Part shown: in pieces, positions 35,901-48,244 of the stretch
Numbering within the stretch: position 1 is the stretch's first letter
Layout of the letters: every line of letters starts with the position of its first letter
Source of the DNA: Amia ocellicauda
Lineage: Eukaryota > Chordata > Actinopteri > Amiiformes > Amiidae
Assembly (NCBI RefSeq): GCF_036373705.1
Contig: NC_089850.1
Location: 46,167,548-46,231,547 of the forward strand
DNA length: 64,000 bases
Direction: 5' to 3'
Notes under the pieces: model-generated
Told to the model about the DNA's origin: nothing
The model's input: the letters and a program-made list of their open reading frames with translations, nothing else
Database searches by the model: none
Position numbers and translations under genes: made by a program

Positions 35901-38345
35901 CAGCCTGCCCCCAAGCGTCCAACTCAAGTCTCCATAAACCAAGCAGCCGAGTTCTGGGACCAGTGAGAGGTAAGCTGGCCGAGCAGCCATGTTGTCAACA
36001 GGCGGGAAGCTTTCTGATGTGCGTGTGGCCCTGCTTTGGAATCGCCAGGGAGACCAGCGTGTGACATTAACTCACTGCGAAAGATAAGAGCTACAGAGGT
36101 GTTGAGGTAAACTTCCCGGGGAAGAGCACAGCAGCGGAGGATTCAATTGTAACAGCTCCCTCCCCGGCAAAATATTGATGTTTCTGTTGCCATCTCAAAT
36201 TAACTGCCTACGATTACCATTCTTTCCTTGCAGATCCATTGAACTCATTTTTATCTTCTGTTCTGAGTGTTGTGAGTAGAGTAGAAAGCTGCAGAAATGT
36301 AGAACTCAACTAGTCAGAGTCAGTGTTTTAAGAGTCTAAGGCTGAGTTTTAAAAGGAAAATACAGATGAAAATGAATCTTGAGCTACTTCAATTTTATAT
36401 TGCCTTTGCAGTTCTCATTTTATTTCCAGAGTGAAAGGTGGTGCCTTCAGAAGTAGTCACTTGTCATGTCTATAATTTACAATACTTAATGCATAGAATT
36501 CCATTTCGCTTATACAGTACTGTAATGTTAATTTGCACTCGGCTTCTCATACGTCATAACTTTTCCACCGGGAGAGATTAAACTGCTTCACACCTTTCTT
36601 TTGAAACAACATTTTGCAGTGAATGATTGGTTCAGTTGATTGCTCTTCACACTATACTATCAATTATACAGTTCTGGAAAAAATAAGAGACCACTGCAAA
36701 TTTCTTAAATACAGGGAGCATCAGGTTGCTTCCATCCTTAAAATTTCAAAGATGGCGGTTCATAAGAACAAGGTCAAGCAGCAGACATTGGGGACAGACA
36801 AAGCTACAGACTGGCAGACGGCGAAAACGACTCTCCACAGACCTGGATGACCGCCAACTCATTCAAATGTCACTCAACATCAATGTGAAAGACTGGTGGA
36901 GAGCACGCCAAGACCCATGAAAGCTGTGATTGAAAATCAGGGTTATTCCACCAAATATTGATTTCTGAACTCTTCCTAAGTTAAAACATTAGTATTGTGT
37001 TTAAAAATGAATATGAACTTATTTTCCTTTCTGACAACGCTTCCTTTTTTTTTTTTGTAATTTTGACCAGTTGACAATATTTCTATTTGGAATTTGGGAA
37101 AAATGTTGTCAGTAGTTTATAGAATAAAGCAAAAATGTTCATTTTACCCAAACACATACCTATAAATAGTAAAACCAGAGAAACTGATAATTTTGCAGAG
37201 GTCTCTTAATTTTTTTCCAGAGCTGTATATTTGAAGAGTTTGTAGACCATGGACTAAGCCTAGTAGAAAGATTCTAGTTGATTGTACTGAGTTAGAATAG
37301 GGTGCGTGTACCATTGTCATTGATTTCAGTGTTTAAAATTGTATTAAACTAAATGAATTGATAAATAATATTGTTCCAAATGAAGGCTATCAGTACTTAC
37401 GACTACAGTTGTATGGAATCAAATGTCCAGTAGATATAGGTTTGGAGAGAAGACATAAAATCAGATCCAAGTACTCTGCAATCCAGGGTTATCCGGGTCA
37501 CGGCTAATAACAGCTGCCGTGCCGTTCTCACAAGCTTAATTCATCCACAGTCTGATGAGGGAACGAAAGCCAGGTCCTCCTGCGTGCGCGTTGTCCGCTG
37601 TAATCCAGGAAGTGTCTCTTTATATTTCTGTGTAGACTGTAAAGCTCAGGAGAAGAGACGCCCCCACCACCGGTCAATGCTAAGGACAGCAGCAGACAAC
37701 CCCAGCAGCCACCACTCCTCCCCAACCCACCCTGCCCTCTCTCCCTGCTCCTCTACCTCCTCCTCTTCCTCCCTGGGATTTTCCAAGGCAGGCTCCACCC
37801 CTCCGCAGCATTCCGGCCTTGGCCCCTGCACCATCCCAGCTTCTTTCAGCATGGCAGGTCTGTATGCTCTCCAGCCCCCCAGCCTCTCCAAGCTCCTCCC
37901 TTCTCTGCAAGCCATACCCAAGTCCCACCTCCTAAACAAGGCCATAAGCAAACGGCTAACCCCGCTGCTTCACCCCACCCTGCCGCCCCGGGGCTTCCTC
38001 AGTGACAAGACCAGCCCACTGGGTTCAGGGAATAGTGTGGGGAACCAGCCAGGAAGTAAACATTGACAGGATCAATAACAGAAAAATGATAATGCACATG
38101 AGAAATGCATCAGAGATTATGAATTCCACTCTCGGGAGTCAAGATTACAGGTAATCGATCGTGCAGGGACTTTGCTTGGTGATGTACCGACTTTCCTCTT
38201 CTATGGGCATTTTAAGATCAGAATCCCTAGGTAAATGTGGCCCTTTTCTGACAAACATGAACCTTTATGAAAACAAATTAGAATTATGTATTCAATTACA
38301 GTCCTTCTTGTGCTGTGATTGTTCGGTGTTTTATGTTCCTTCACA

Positions 38346-38380
<35 letters not shown>

Positions 38381-38395
38381 ACGTGTGTGTGTGTG

Positions 38396-38451
<56 letters not shown>

Positions 38452-41400
38452 GTACACATATATATATATATATAATTTTGTTCCCAAAGTTATGGTTTTG
38501 GACATATAATGTCTGATAACTACAAACGCAAAGTACTGAAAATGGGGTGGGGGGATTCTCCCAGTGATTGGTCTTTCTTGTCATACAGTCAGGGAAGTGG
38601 GACAGTGGTGTGAGAGCATTGTCATACAGTGGAAGCAATTGGCTCTCGCCCTCTCTCCCTTTCGGCAACCCCCCACCATGCTTTTCTTTCCATGCCATGA
38701 ACACTAGTGTCTCCCCTCTCTGTACTGCCACCAGCTTCTTAAACCCACACTGACCACAATGGCTAACCTCATGGCGTCACCAGCCACCTCCGTTCTGAGA
38801 GGCCTCAGCAGATTACCAATGCAGAATTAACATAACACAGTAGGAATAAATGTGGTAGTAGGAATAAATGCGGTGGTTCTAACCCCCAACAGTGAATGGG
38901 GGGCTGCTGCGATTATGGCAGACAACCCTATTCCCTCATACTGCTGTTTTTGTGCGACACTCCTAGACCCATGAGCTCAGTTTCTTGCTGCTCTTTTTAG
39001 TGTTTTACAACACACCCGTTTTGGCCAAAATGATAGTGCTGAATTTCCTTTATACGGTTGAGCTTTATATTCAGACCTATTCAGTGGATGTTTCATGATG
39101 CATATGTGTGTGTATGTGTGGGTATGTATTTGTATACATATGGGAACACGTGCATATATGTGTATCTTCTATTTGAAGAATATGGTATTAGTTACTGTCC
39201 TGCATTGATCTCTCCTGTCTCTCAAAGAAGGTGTTTTTTTTTTTTTTCTTCTCCAGGCTATATTCCACTGGTATGTCAACACTTTGGTTCCCATTTTGTT
39301 TTATTTTTGAATCAGGGGTGCTATAAATGTATTTGATTAAGTAATGCAAAGTTATTTGCTCCCCTAGACTCCTGTGCCTCCCCATCGTGACTTAAAAAAG
39401 GTCATATATATTTAAATATATTTATTTTTTATTTAATCTGCACAAATTGTTGTTTTTACATTGAAGTATTTCATATGTTGTGCAGTTCTGTAGGTAGGAG
39501 AAAACATATGCATGCTTTTCTTTTCTTTTGAGACCTTCACCTACACTTAGTTGAAGATGGAAATGTTATGAAACATTAATAGCTGAACACATTAGTGTTA
39601 TATGTGGAAACAAGCCTGCCAGTCCTAACCACACTATGAACATATTTTTTGTGATTTAAAACATTGCATAAGATCCAGATCCTCTGTGCATCACTATATG
39701 TATTGTAATAACCAAACAAACTGCTGATCCTGCAATGGATGTAGTAATGTTTGCAGTAAAGCTGTGTATCTGGCAGCTGTACCTGTTGCTAATCATACTA
39801 GTCATACCAGTCATGATATTCCCTTGGAACTTAAAAATGCAGTGTTGAAATCCTATTGCACTGGTAGATATAACTGTGCTCAGTAAAACAGATACAAAAT
39901 TATACTTCTTTCATATTGTACATTTATCTCTCAACTAGTTCCTAGAATACAATCATGCAGGGTTTCTTTTCTGGGAATATTTAACTTTTTGCATGATGTA
40001 GTTGATCTCTAATGTGTCTATAAACGAAAATGAAAGAAAATGCACAAAGGTTTTTATATATTCACATATGCAATGAGTGAGTGTAGCCCTTTTCATCACA
40101 CTGTGCTGTTCCTGGGTTTCAGAGATTGGTAGCAATGTCTGTACAGAATTGGAAAACCTTGATTGAGTGTTGTACTGCCCTGCTAGATGGATAGGTGAAA
40201 AGGTACCTCACAAAACATCCACATATTTCATAGCCCTTTCCCAAAGTGATTTGATTTAAACTTTGTTGTACATTTTGTAAATGTGATGGTTCGTTCAGTG
40301 GTGGCAAGTAGTAGATGCAGGAATCATTTCTGTATTTCAGAAGAATAAAAAAGTGCAATTTGTAAGCATGCTCTGTAAACTGTATTACTGTTGTATGTCC
40401 TGAGATTTTACCACTGGAACTCGTTAAATGTTAATGGAAAATACAAATTGCCTAATCATGAGTACATGATTTCGCTGTTTTGTGTGATACCACCTTGTCA
40501 ACACATGTACTGTGCCATGATGTGCTCCTGCTCGTGGTGGATGCCACATCCTTCCCTTCTGTCTCCTCTGTTCTATGAATGTTGTCAGCTGGTGTGTAAA
40601 TTTGACCCTTTAATCCTGGTTCGTCACTTCATCTAATTTTATTCCAGTACAATCCCCTGTCGCATTGTAAATGCTCGCCTGAAAGCAGCAGTGCACCATG
40701 ACTCTGGGGATGCATTTCACCGTTCCTGATCAATACGGCCTCCCCCTGCTGCTCAGTCATTTAGAAATGTCTTGAGTCACATTGCCACAGCAGTGCGCCA
40801 AGGGAATCTAAAAGCTGTATGTAGGCGTGCATGAGTTAAAGGTGCTGTTCCTTTCAGACTGGGAATTCAGTGTAACTTCCTTTGCTTCGTTGCCTTTTTC
40901 TGTTGACACTGGACCTGTAGTGTGCTACAGCCATCTCAGCTGTGCCGTTGGTTTGTCTGATAATCTTGAAATATTGTACGTAACTTCTATGTAATAAAAT
41001 GTTTCTGTATGATTTAGAAAGAAAAGAAAAAAACTTTTTATTTGATCTCTTACACATCCTTTCTTCCTTTTCTATAACTAAGCCTGTTCTTCCTCCTGAT
41101 TTTTACTGATTTTATCTTCACATATATTGTGACAGGGTGAGTGCCCCCCTGCCACAGACTCTTCCATTGTTCTGACACAGGGGTTTTTATTGACTGTTTG
41201 TCCATCTTGAGAATGCAGCTCATCTCATGTGCTGTTGGTCAATCGGTCATTTACCCCCCATGGCCAACCCCACACCCTGTTTAAATAGCCACTGCTCCTG
41301 GCAGTGTGTGGAGCTGAGATGGGGTGTGTGTGGTTTCAGGACAATATGCTGGTGCTTCTCTTGTGTTTCTGTTAATAAAAATCTTTTTATTTAATCTTAA

Positions 41401-44400
41401 TTCTGTTTTGCCTCCTGCCTCAAGGGTGACAGCTCACTCATTGTGAAATTGCTCTTACTTTTCATTTGGTATAATTTTTATGTTATTGTGGCAGTTGGAT
41501 AGAATATTTTTAATGGTTAATGATTTGTTTTTATTGTTTAGTTTGCCATTGTGATTAGGGTCATAAGGTCATTTGCAGTCACAATTCTTTAATCTCTAAT
41601 CTCTCAGTTTTAAATAACTTGTCAGTTTTGTAACCTTGATTTTAACTGATCTTCTGCTTGATCTGTTCTTAACTAAGAATACTGATGAATGAGAATATCC
41701 ACAGATAATATTCATTCATTGCTGTCATGCTGTTCACACATTCATAAAAATATATATAAATATTATATATTATAACCCAAAGATGGAGTAAGAGTAGAAT
41801 ATCTTCACCCAAACATGAGGACAAACCAACAAAAAAGAGTTGTAGTGATTGAATGTTGATTTCCTTTTATTCAGAGTTTGTTTTCTAGGCTGTGGTAGAC
41901 CATGATGTTCTTAATATTGTGGAGAGGCTTTGGCAGCGGGTGTCAAAGCACTGCCCTGTGTGATGTTGGGGTGAAGCCCTGGCTGCCAGTCCTGTTGCCT
42001 GGTGGTCCTGTAGATGCAGACTTGTTGGCATTGATCTTTGTGCTGCCAATTCATAAGACATTGAGTTTTTTTGTTGTTGTATTGTTTCAGATTAGTTTGT
42101 TTTTGTTTATTAATACTTTTGCCGATACATTCACACAGATATTAGGTCAGGCAAAGATGCCCACTATTTAACTATTTTAGCAGCAGCAGGGTGTCGTGGA
42201 TAGTGGCAGCTGCCCGAGCGTATGTGGCTCTCCTGTGGCTGTTGACAGGCATGGTGTTGGGTGTTGGGTGGCAAGTGCTCTCAAATACTTAAGTGGCAGT
42301 ATGTGCTGACAGAATTGCACCACTGTTACATGGCATGTGGCAGCCGGACAATAGCTGCTGACCAAGAATAGGATGTGGCTTCCTGATCAGAATAGACATG
42401 AGAGCTAAAACTGACATTTCCGTGCTCACGCAGAATAAAAAAATTGTTTTATAATGAATTCCTTTGTGGGGCAGTATTTAGTTTTCGTTATTGCAATCTT
42501 CTGTTTTAAAAGCAGAAGCCATTTCAATTTTAAAATCGGACTGCTGCAAATACAGATTTAACCATAAACATCTTGACTATTTCAGCTGTTTGGAGCGTAT
42601 TGTGTGCGCAGTCAGTCACCAGAACACTGGGGAAATGTAAGTCTTACTGGGCGTTTCCCATTACAGTAATCTGCTATAATTGGTATCAGAAATGTTGTGA
42701 ACAGGGTGTCGTCTTTATTATCATTCCAGTTTTTCTTTTCTTTTTTTAACAAATAAGTTATTCACTTTTTAATTTGTGCGTTTGTAAATGTATGCAGGAT
42801 ATCTTTGTTTTGTTTTCATATCCATCTCTCTCATTGCATAGGCTATACCTGTCCTAATTTTCATGCTGGCCCTCAAAGTATTGGCCTTCTGTTAAGGAAC
42901 CGAAGGCAGGACAGCCAGCACAGTCCTGGGATCACCAGTGGTGGCAGTGTGACTGCGCAGGTAAGGAGAGACTTGCCCTCCTTCACTGAAACCTTCACTT
43001 TGTCAAACCCTATAACTCCCGAACCCCAAGACAAAAAACTGTTTTGAACATTTTGAAATGGGCAATTAAATTATTATTTTTTTTGTATTACTTTTTACCA
43101 CTTTACCTCAGACTCAGTTTGGACTGAATATTCTTCAGATGTGATCATTTCAATAGAATATGTTTCAAGGTCCACATCAAATGGGTGTAAATGCTCCCTC
43201 CACTTCAGAATACCATGAACATAGGCGGACTGGCCATTGGGCAATTCTGGCAAATGCCAGAAGGGCCGGTCCATCTCTTATTTCGGTGGACTGGTCGATT
43301 TCTCACGTGAGCCGGTGAACACCCTGCCCACCCCCCCCCCCCCCCGTCGGACCGAACCATGCGTTGCCCTCCGGTGTAAAATCTTTGTGTGTGACTTTCT
43401 GACTCCAAATATACACACATTATTTCAACCTTGACATCCATAATAAAAAGGTTCACAAATGCTATTTATGAAAAGTACAGTATTTACAAGCTACTTTGAT
43501 GTGTTCAGTCCCTGGTCTGGGATATTTAAAGCATGATTACAAATGGCAAGACCTCTCTGTAGAAATGTAGATCTTGACTTATTTATATATCTGCAGTATA
43601 CATTAACAACACAAGGTGGCATCATTGATTACGCACTGTGAGAAAACACAGCCAGCGGCCGGTGGTTGCTAAGCTGCAAGTTGGATTTTTTTTTTTTTTT
43701 AGGAGGAAGCTCCTCCCTGGGGTACAATCTGGCACACAGCGAAGGAAACCAAAAATAGTACCAAGAACAACATTGTTATGATCGGGTCCTTTTGATCGTT
43801 TTAAAGGGGCTTAGCTCGCCCAGTCAAGCTCCTATTACGTCATGAATGGATTAATAACCTTGATAAATTAGAAAAAACCTCTGGCAGATCCTTATCAGCT
43901 TGACGGATGATGCGACTGCACTGAAAAGTCACATTTTCTATTTCTTTAGGTGACTGCATTGTACGCTCAAAATATCCATTTACACAGCCGAGACATGATC
44001 TTTATGTGTATATTAAACAGCAGTTAGCTGCTATAGCCTTCACATTTTCAGTACTATAATTAAATGTTTTGTTATTCAAAACTATTCCTTTTTGCTCACG
44101 CCTTTGAAAGAAAACAACATCTTTAGATTTAGGAGTCTCAGAAATGTCAGTGTTTTTTTTTCCCTCAGTTTGTTTGTTTTTTCTTTGAATGGGTTTATGC
44201 TATACTCCTTAATATTTTATTCATCGGCTATATGTACAACAAGAATGGCTGCCCAAGCTAGACCTATTGTACCATTGTTCAAAGCTTAAGAAAGGCATGC
44301 ATCTGTTTTTAGATCCAGATCTCAAGGTCTAGGAGTCAACATCCAATGCATCATAACCATTCGCCATATTCAGTGTTAATCGTTGGGGTGGTTTAATAGA

Positions 44401-45599
44401 AATTTCTATTAGGAGATATTTAACCTAAGCTTTCAAACATGTCAGTTCTGTTTACCTGTAGGCAGGTGATGTAATGCTCTGTCACCATTGTTTGTTAGAA
44501 TTCCCTGAAGAAAAGCAAACTCAGATTCCTGTCATCCATGGACTATTCCAGGTAAAGATCCCACTTCTTTGATTCTTTGGCCTAAATGTTGTAAAACCTC
44601 TGGAGTGTCACTCTGTGAGACCACTTGTGTAGCCTGACTGAGCACTGGAGTTGTTGCCTCATCAAATCTGAGAGAGGTGCTCCATATTGGAGGACCAGAA
44701 ATGAGTTTAATTTGATAGAAAAATAAATACTCTTTACACCTTTAAGACACATTTGTCAACCTCTGTCAGTGTCTTAGTGCTGAATGTGATTTCAATTAGA
44801 CCATTCTATTGCTTTGTTTCCTGAAGCTTTTTGTTCACACAGTACTATATTGCTATGTTGTGTTTCTGAGCCTATTGCATTGCCTTCTGCAGGTGTGAGC
44901 TCCAGCCCAGAGCCAGCCGAATCCCAGTGCGGAAAGCCGGAGCCGGCACTTCCTCGCGCTCCCTGCACTCGGGCAGCCTGGAGGAGCCGGCTCTGAGAGT
45001 GTGGAAATTTGTCAAGCCAGGATTCGCGAAACAGCTGTCCCTCTCGGGTGAGGAGCTCTAAAATATACACAGAAATGTAATGACATTCGAATCATTGGAA
45101 CTGTGGTGCTCATTGAGCCGATAGACTCCAGTGTTGTAGTCAGTAAGGACCGAGGGGTGATAGACAGTGATGTTTCTAGGGGAAGGACTGTTGAGCTGGA
45201 TCTGTTTATTTTGATTTCCACCAGCAGTGTTTCTGAAGATGTAAGAGATTCTTGTTGGGGCTTTTCTGTGGGAATGTTGAATTGTTCTCTCTGCTCATGG
45301 TGCAGATGGCTCTGTGTTGGAGAGCTCCTCATTGGCCCTGAGCTCCAGGATGCTGCTGAAGTCCAGGGCCCCGAGCTCACTGCTCACTGGAGGCCCAGCC
45401 CCAGAGATGACATCCAGCACCTTACAGACGGTAATAGTACGAATGAGATTTTGGTACTGCTTAGCACGCTTCAGAGACTGTGTTTTTGTTAATGTTGTTT
45501 TTATCTGTTCCACATTTATTTCAGGAATTTCCAGAGAGCCGATCGACATCTGATCCAATACCCATCTGCAGCAAAGTGCCGCTGTGCAGTGAGGCTTAG
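29561..45599 (+). CDS. agbl5: Cytosolic carboxypeptidase 5 (tubulin deglutamylase), 16 coding exons
   Basis: Exons: 29561-29781, 30520-30691, 31325-31491, 31821-31998, 32117-32295, 32568-33174, 33565-33734, 34647-34782, 35193-35383, 35746-35969, 37636-37857, 42842-42960, 44499-44551, 44893-45047, 45306-45430, 45525-45599. Phases join throughout: 2994 nt, 997 residues. The CCP N-domain ([21 protein letters not shown]) precedes the M14 zinc carboxypeptidase domain. Zinc ligands are H255 and E258 (HPGE) and H487 (DLHGHAS); E569 (TLECNYN) is the catalytic glutamate; [11 protein letters not shown] and VNLNRQY are substrate-binding. CCP5 removes branch-point glutamates from tubulin side chains. The intron after 33174 uses a GC donor. 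Exons to 35969 match human AGBL5; the last six are Ser/Pro-rich and less conserved, and their inclusion rests on frame and splice sites. The 37857 donor (GGCAG|GTCTGT) is weak: reading on instead gives a stop at 38064-38066, perhaps a shorter isoform. Confidence 0.93.
29927..29984. repeat. (TA)n microsatellite
   Basis: Pure AT dinucleotide tract of about 29 units in the first coding-region intron of agbl5. Confidence 0.97.
30417..30477 (+). repeat. SINE 3'-tail fragment
   Basis: The segment CTTGTAAGTCGCTCTGGATAAAGGGCATCTGCTAAGAAAT is the shared 3' tail of many fish tRNA-derived SINEs, followed by an AATAATAAA tail. No tRNA-like head is visible upstream, so it is a 5'-truncated insertion. Confidence 0.75.
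34099..34321 (+). mobile_element. tRNA-derived SINE, near full length
   Basis: The tRNA-like head (GGGCAGCATTGTGGAGTAGAGGTTAGAGCTC) has an A-box-like segment and a degenerate B box (GGTGCCATCC). A central body follows (TGTACCCTTGATTAAGGTAG, TGAATGGGTAACATT), then the conserved tail (TGTAAATCATCCTGGATAAGG), then AAATATAATA. It is inserted in the intron before the agbl5 exon at 34647, in sense orientation. Substitutions, including in the B box, indicate an old copy. Confidence 0.85.
36668..37226 (+). mobile_element. Non-autonomous or decayed Tc1/mariner-type element
   Basis: Terminal inverted repeats: ACAGTTCTGGAAAAAATAAG at the left and CTTAATTTTTTTCCAGAGCTGT at the right, flanked by TA on both sides. 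Both ends share AGAGACC/GGTCTCT and the adjacent TTTGC/GCAAA. Internal frames 36623-36850 and 36726-36920 resemble an eroded HTH part of a Tc1 transposase ([21 protein letters not shown]), but no catalytic domain remains. Length is about 557 bp. It lies in the agbl5 intron 35970-37635. Confidence 0.8.
38349..38474. repeat. Palindromic compound microsatellite (TA)n(TG)n(TA)n(CA)n(TA)n
   Basis: The tract is symmetric about position 38417. The left side ATGTGTACGTG(TG)n is mirrored by (CA)nCACGTACACAT on the right. The non-repeat interruption GTAC/CACGTAC occurs at equal distances from the centre on both sides, so this is a real inverted duplication. Confidence 0.92.
41128..41431 (+). mobile_element. 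Possible solo long terminal repeat
   Basis: About 304 bp starting TGTGACAGGG and ending GGGTGACA. It has a TATA-like TTTAAATAG near 41280 and an AATAAA near 41375 in the order expected of an LTR. No 4-6 bp target-site duplication is visible and no internal retroelement coding is nearby, so this is tentative. Confidence 0.35.
43215..43450. repeat. Possible dispersed repeat with internal hairpin and C14 tract
   Basis: Segment with an unusual composition: TTCTGGCAAATGCCAGAA forms a short perfect hairpin, followed by a C homopolymer near 43331-43346 and ending in AATAAAAAG. The opening GGCGGACTGGCCATTGGGCAATTC resembles repeats I associate with fish genomes. Family and boundaries are uncertain. 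Confidence 0.35.
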
Positions 45600-46560
45600 C
45601 TGGATTACACTTGAATTTCAAATTGAAATTCAATTAGAAAAATTAAAATTGAATTTAGCTTTTATGATTTTTAAACAAAGCAATTAGAGAGAACTTTTTT
45701 TTTTTTTTGGGGGGGGGGGGTGGTTGTACCTGATATATTAGAGCTGCAGTCTCTATTTGTGTTTGTAATAGCTGTGACATGTGCAAACTTTTTTTTACAA
45801 ACAAAGTAATGAAACCAGCTTTCTGTAAATCTGGTTTGAGATTTTGGAGTCCTCCTTCTGTGCTTAAACTTTACTCATTTATAATGTAACTATGTCCTAT
45901 GGCTAAAGTGCACCATAAATCATTAGGCTTAGACTGTGTTAAAAATATAAATGTTTATGAAAAATACTTTTCTATAGACCTTTATCTGGGTGCTGGAATA
46001 CAAAATTCCTTATGAGGAAATCTGACATGACCTGAAACTGACCAAGGTTCATGAAGTAACAGCCCGGATCAGAGTGCACCGGACCTATCATACAAATGGC
46101 TTTTTAAATATATATACTATAATGATTGTTCTACAAAACATCTGTATATGTAAAATCCACGTCCAGTATTTCATTATAAGCACTGGAAAGTCTGCCACAT
46201 TTCAGAAATTGAAATTGGTTTTATATGGAGAGCACTCGGCCGTTCCTTTCCAATGGGTGAAATCTTGCTTTTATATTTATTGTACATTATGACTATTTAA
46301 TTACCTCCATGGAGATATTCTCAGAACTATCTTGTGGATGGCAACGTTTTTATTTAAATGCAGAAACTATTTTTTTCCTTTTTGTACCATCTGATATAAA
46401 AACAAAATCAAAGATTTGGCTTTATGTGAAACTTGGTATTCAGTGAGATGTTAAAATACAAACTGCACTTTCCACACAGTACACAATATGTAACCTTAGT
46501 AAAGAGTAGCTAAACTTAACATGGTGTGATTTAAAAAATAAAACCCCTTTTAACAAAAAC
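45600..46560 (+). other. agbl5: agbl5 3' untranslated region (inferred)
   Basis: Follows TAG 45597-45599. AAATAAAACC with AATAAA at 46538-46543 is the best poly(A) signal. A T14-G13 run lies at 45695-45721. No ORF above background. Confidence 0.6.
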
Positions 46561-46959
46561 CTGTGTATTTTCTGTGTACTGCCATTCATGAGCATGTAGA
46601 TTAGAACATTTTATACTTCCTAAAGGTCTGGTTAAGCTATGTGAACTTAACTGCTATTCTTTAAAACCTCTGCCTGGAGTGTTACTGTACTGAGCTCTAG
46701 GTAGAAGTCTAATTTTGGATGTTAATTTTGTATTTTATTAAACTAAACTGCTTGCCTTATATTTTGCATTCCAGCTTAACACTGTCTGTTAGCTTAACCC
46801 TTGTACAATTAGCTTCTGCTGAGACTTGTTTGTCTAGTGCTCTCCGTGTACAGTGTATGAAAGGGCTTGTCAGGGTTACAAATACAAACTGAAGCACTGC
46901 AGTTCTCCAGGACTGTAAACCACTGCCTCATGTGCACATCAGAAAGTAAACTATGATTT

Positions 46960-47362
46960 CCATAAGAAAAACTATTTATTCACAACACATTTTCCACACA
47001 CTCATTTACAGGAGCAATCAACGGTCCGGTGTCATAATTCAGTCCGCAAGAGATGGTCCCCAACTTCAACCTGTCGGTGAATAAAACAACCATTACCTAC
47101 ATAACACTAAATGGAGAAGACCTACGACCTACTGGAAAGTGCTTCATTATAGCCAAACCATTTACTTCAATTATTGGGCTTAATGCCTGGGAAATGTTCA
47201 GTGATTTACACTAGAGAGACCACTGTTTAGTATATTCCTAACCGATTTATATGAAACCCTGAAGTAGATAGTATTTGCACATAAAAACGTGCATTCTTCA
47301 TGCATATATAACTGAAATGCACACCGTGAATTTAAACTCCACCTTTCACACCGGGCTCCTCT
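46960..47362 (-). other. ost4: ost4 3' untranslated region (inferred)
   Basis: Minus-strand sequence after the ost4 stop. TTTATT at 46975-46980 is AATAAA on the minus strand. With the agbl5 signal at 46538, the two convergent transcripts would end about 400 bp apart; the gap 46561-46959 shows nothing identifiable. Confidence 0.55.
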
Positions 47363-47584
<222 letters not shown>

Positions 47585-47879
47585 TCAATTCATCACTCCC
47601 ACCCACTATCCGGATCTGGGATGCTGTCCATCCGACTGCAGTGCAATAAAAACACACACATGTGCTGTGAAGTGCGCTATAACCCCGAGGTCTGAGCAAA
47701 GCAGAGACATCTCAGACCAGACAATACCGCCATCGACAGTACTCTCTTGATGGTAGACATGCATAAACACACAACGTACTGTAAAATCATTGTTAATATC
47801 AAAGCTGTTCCTTTACCAAGTTCGAGCTCGATTTTACAAACCTTGCAATTGGGTTTTACACACAAGTAATCTGTACGAA

Positions 47880-48110
47880 AAACTAGTTTCTTTCACGGCG
47901 CACAGTCGCTTCCTGCTGTTTCAGCCACGTCACGCAACTTCACAGGAGCGACGTGTAGAACGCTGTGACGGGAACGTCATTTCCCTACGTCATCACGTTG
48001 AAGTAGCGAGACTGTCACGTGATATGGCTCGGTCCGTCCTAACCATAGAAATATATATTAAAACATGGAGCCCATCTGCCTGAGTGTTCAGTCCGCCATC
48101 TTGGTTGAGA
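47880..48110. promoter_or_regulatory. ost4: CpG-rich promoter of ost4, possibly bidirectional
   Basis: ACGT-core motifs cluster here: CCACGTCA at 47925-47932 (TGACGTGG on the minus strand, the ATF6/XBP1 UPRE core), ACGTCAT twice near 47975-47993, and GTCACGTGAT at 48014-48023 (E-box/CLEAR-like). CCGCCATCTTGG near 48092-48103 matches the YY1 promoter motif. The sequence is CpG-rich relative to its flanks. No transcript start can be placed. Confidence 0.55.
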
Positions 48111-48244
48111 ATAATTCCAATCTTGCAGAGTGCTGTGACCAACGTTAACGTGCAGTTTTATTTATATTTTAGCTTCAATACAATGTTTTTGACCCCTGTT
48201 GTTGAACTAACTGATCGGTTTAGCGGCGAAAGGCTAAAATAAAG

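Larger units (their letters stand above)
37858..42841 (+). other. agbl5: Long agbl5 intron (or alternative 3' end)
   Basis: 5-kb interval between the coding exons at 37636-37857 and 42842-42960. The first 206 bp stay open in frame to TGA 38064-38066 and may be coding in a short isoform. AATAAA hexamers around 38866 and 40346 could serve such an isoform. Other contents are the palindromic microsatellite, a possible solo LTR at 41128 and AT-rich sequence. No other gene was recognised. Confidence 0.65.

Noticed and set aside
35533-35922. Minus-strand 129-codon ORF with hydrophobic run
   Set aside because: Antisense shadow of the Ser/Gln-rich agbl5 exon 35746-35969.
38315-38731. ORFs rich in Ile-Tyr or Thr-His/Val-Cys repeats
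   Set aside because: They are translations of the (TA)/(TG)/(CA) microsatellite.
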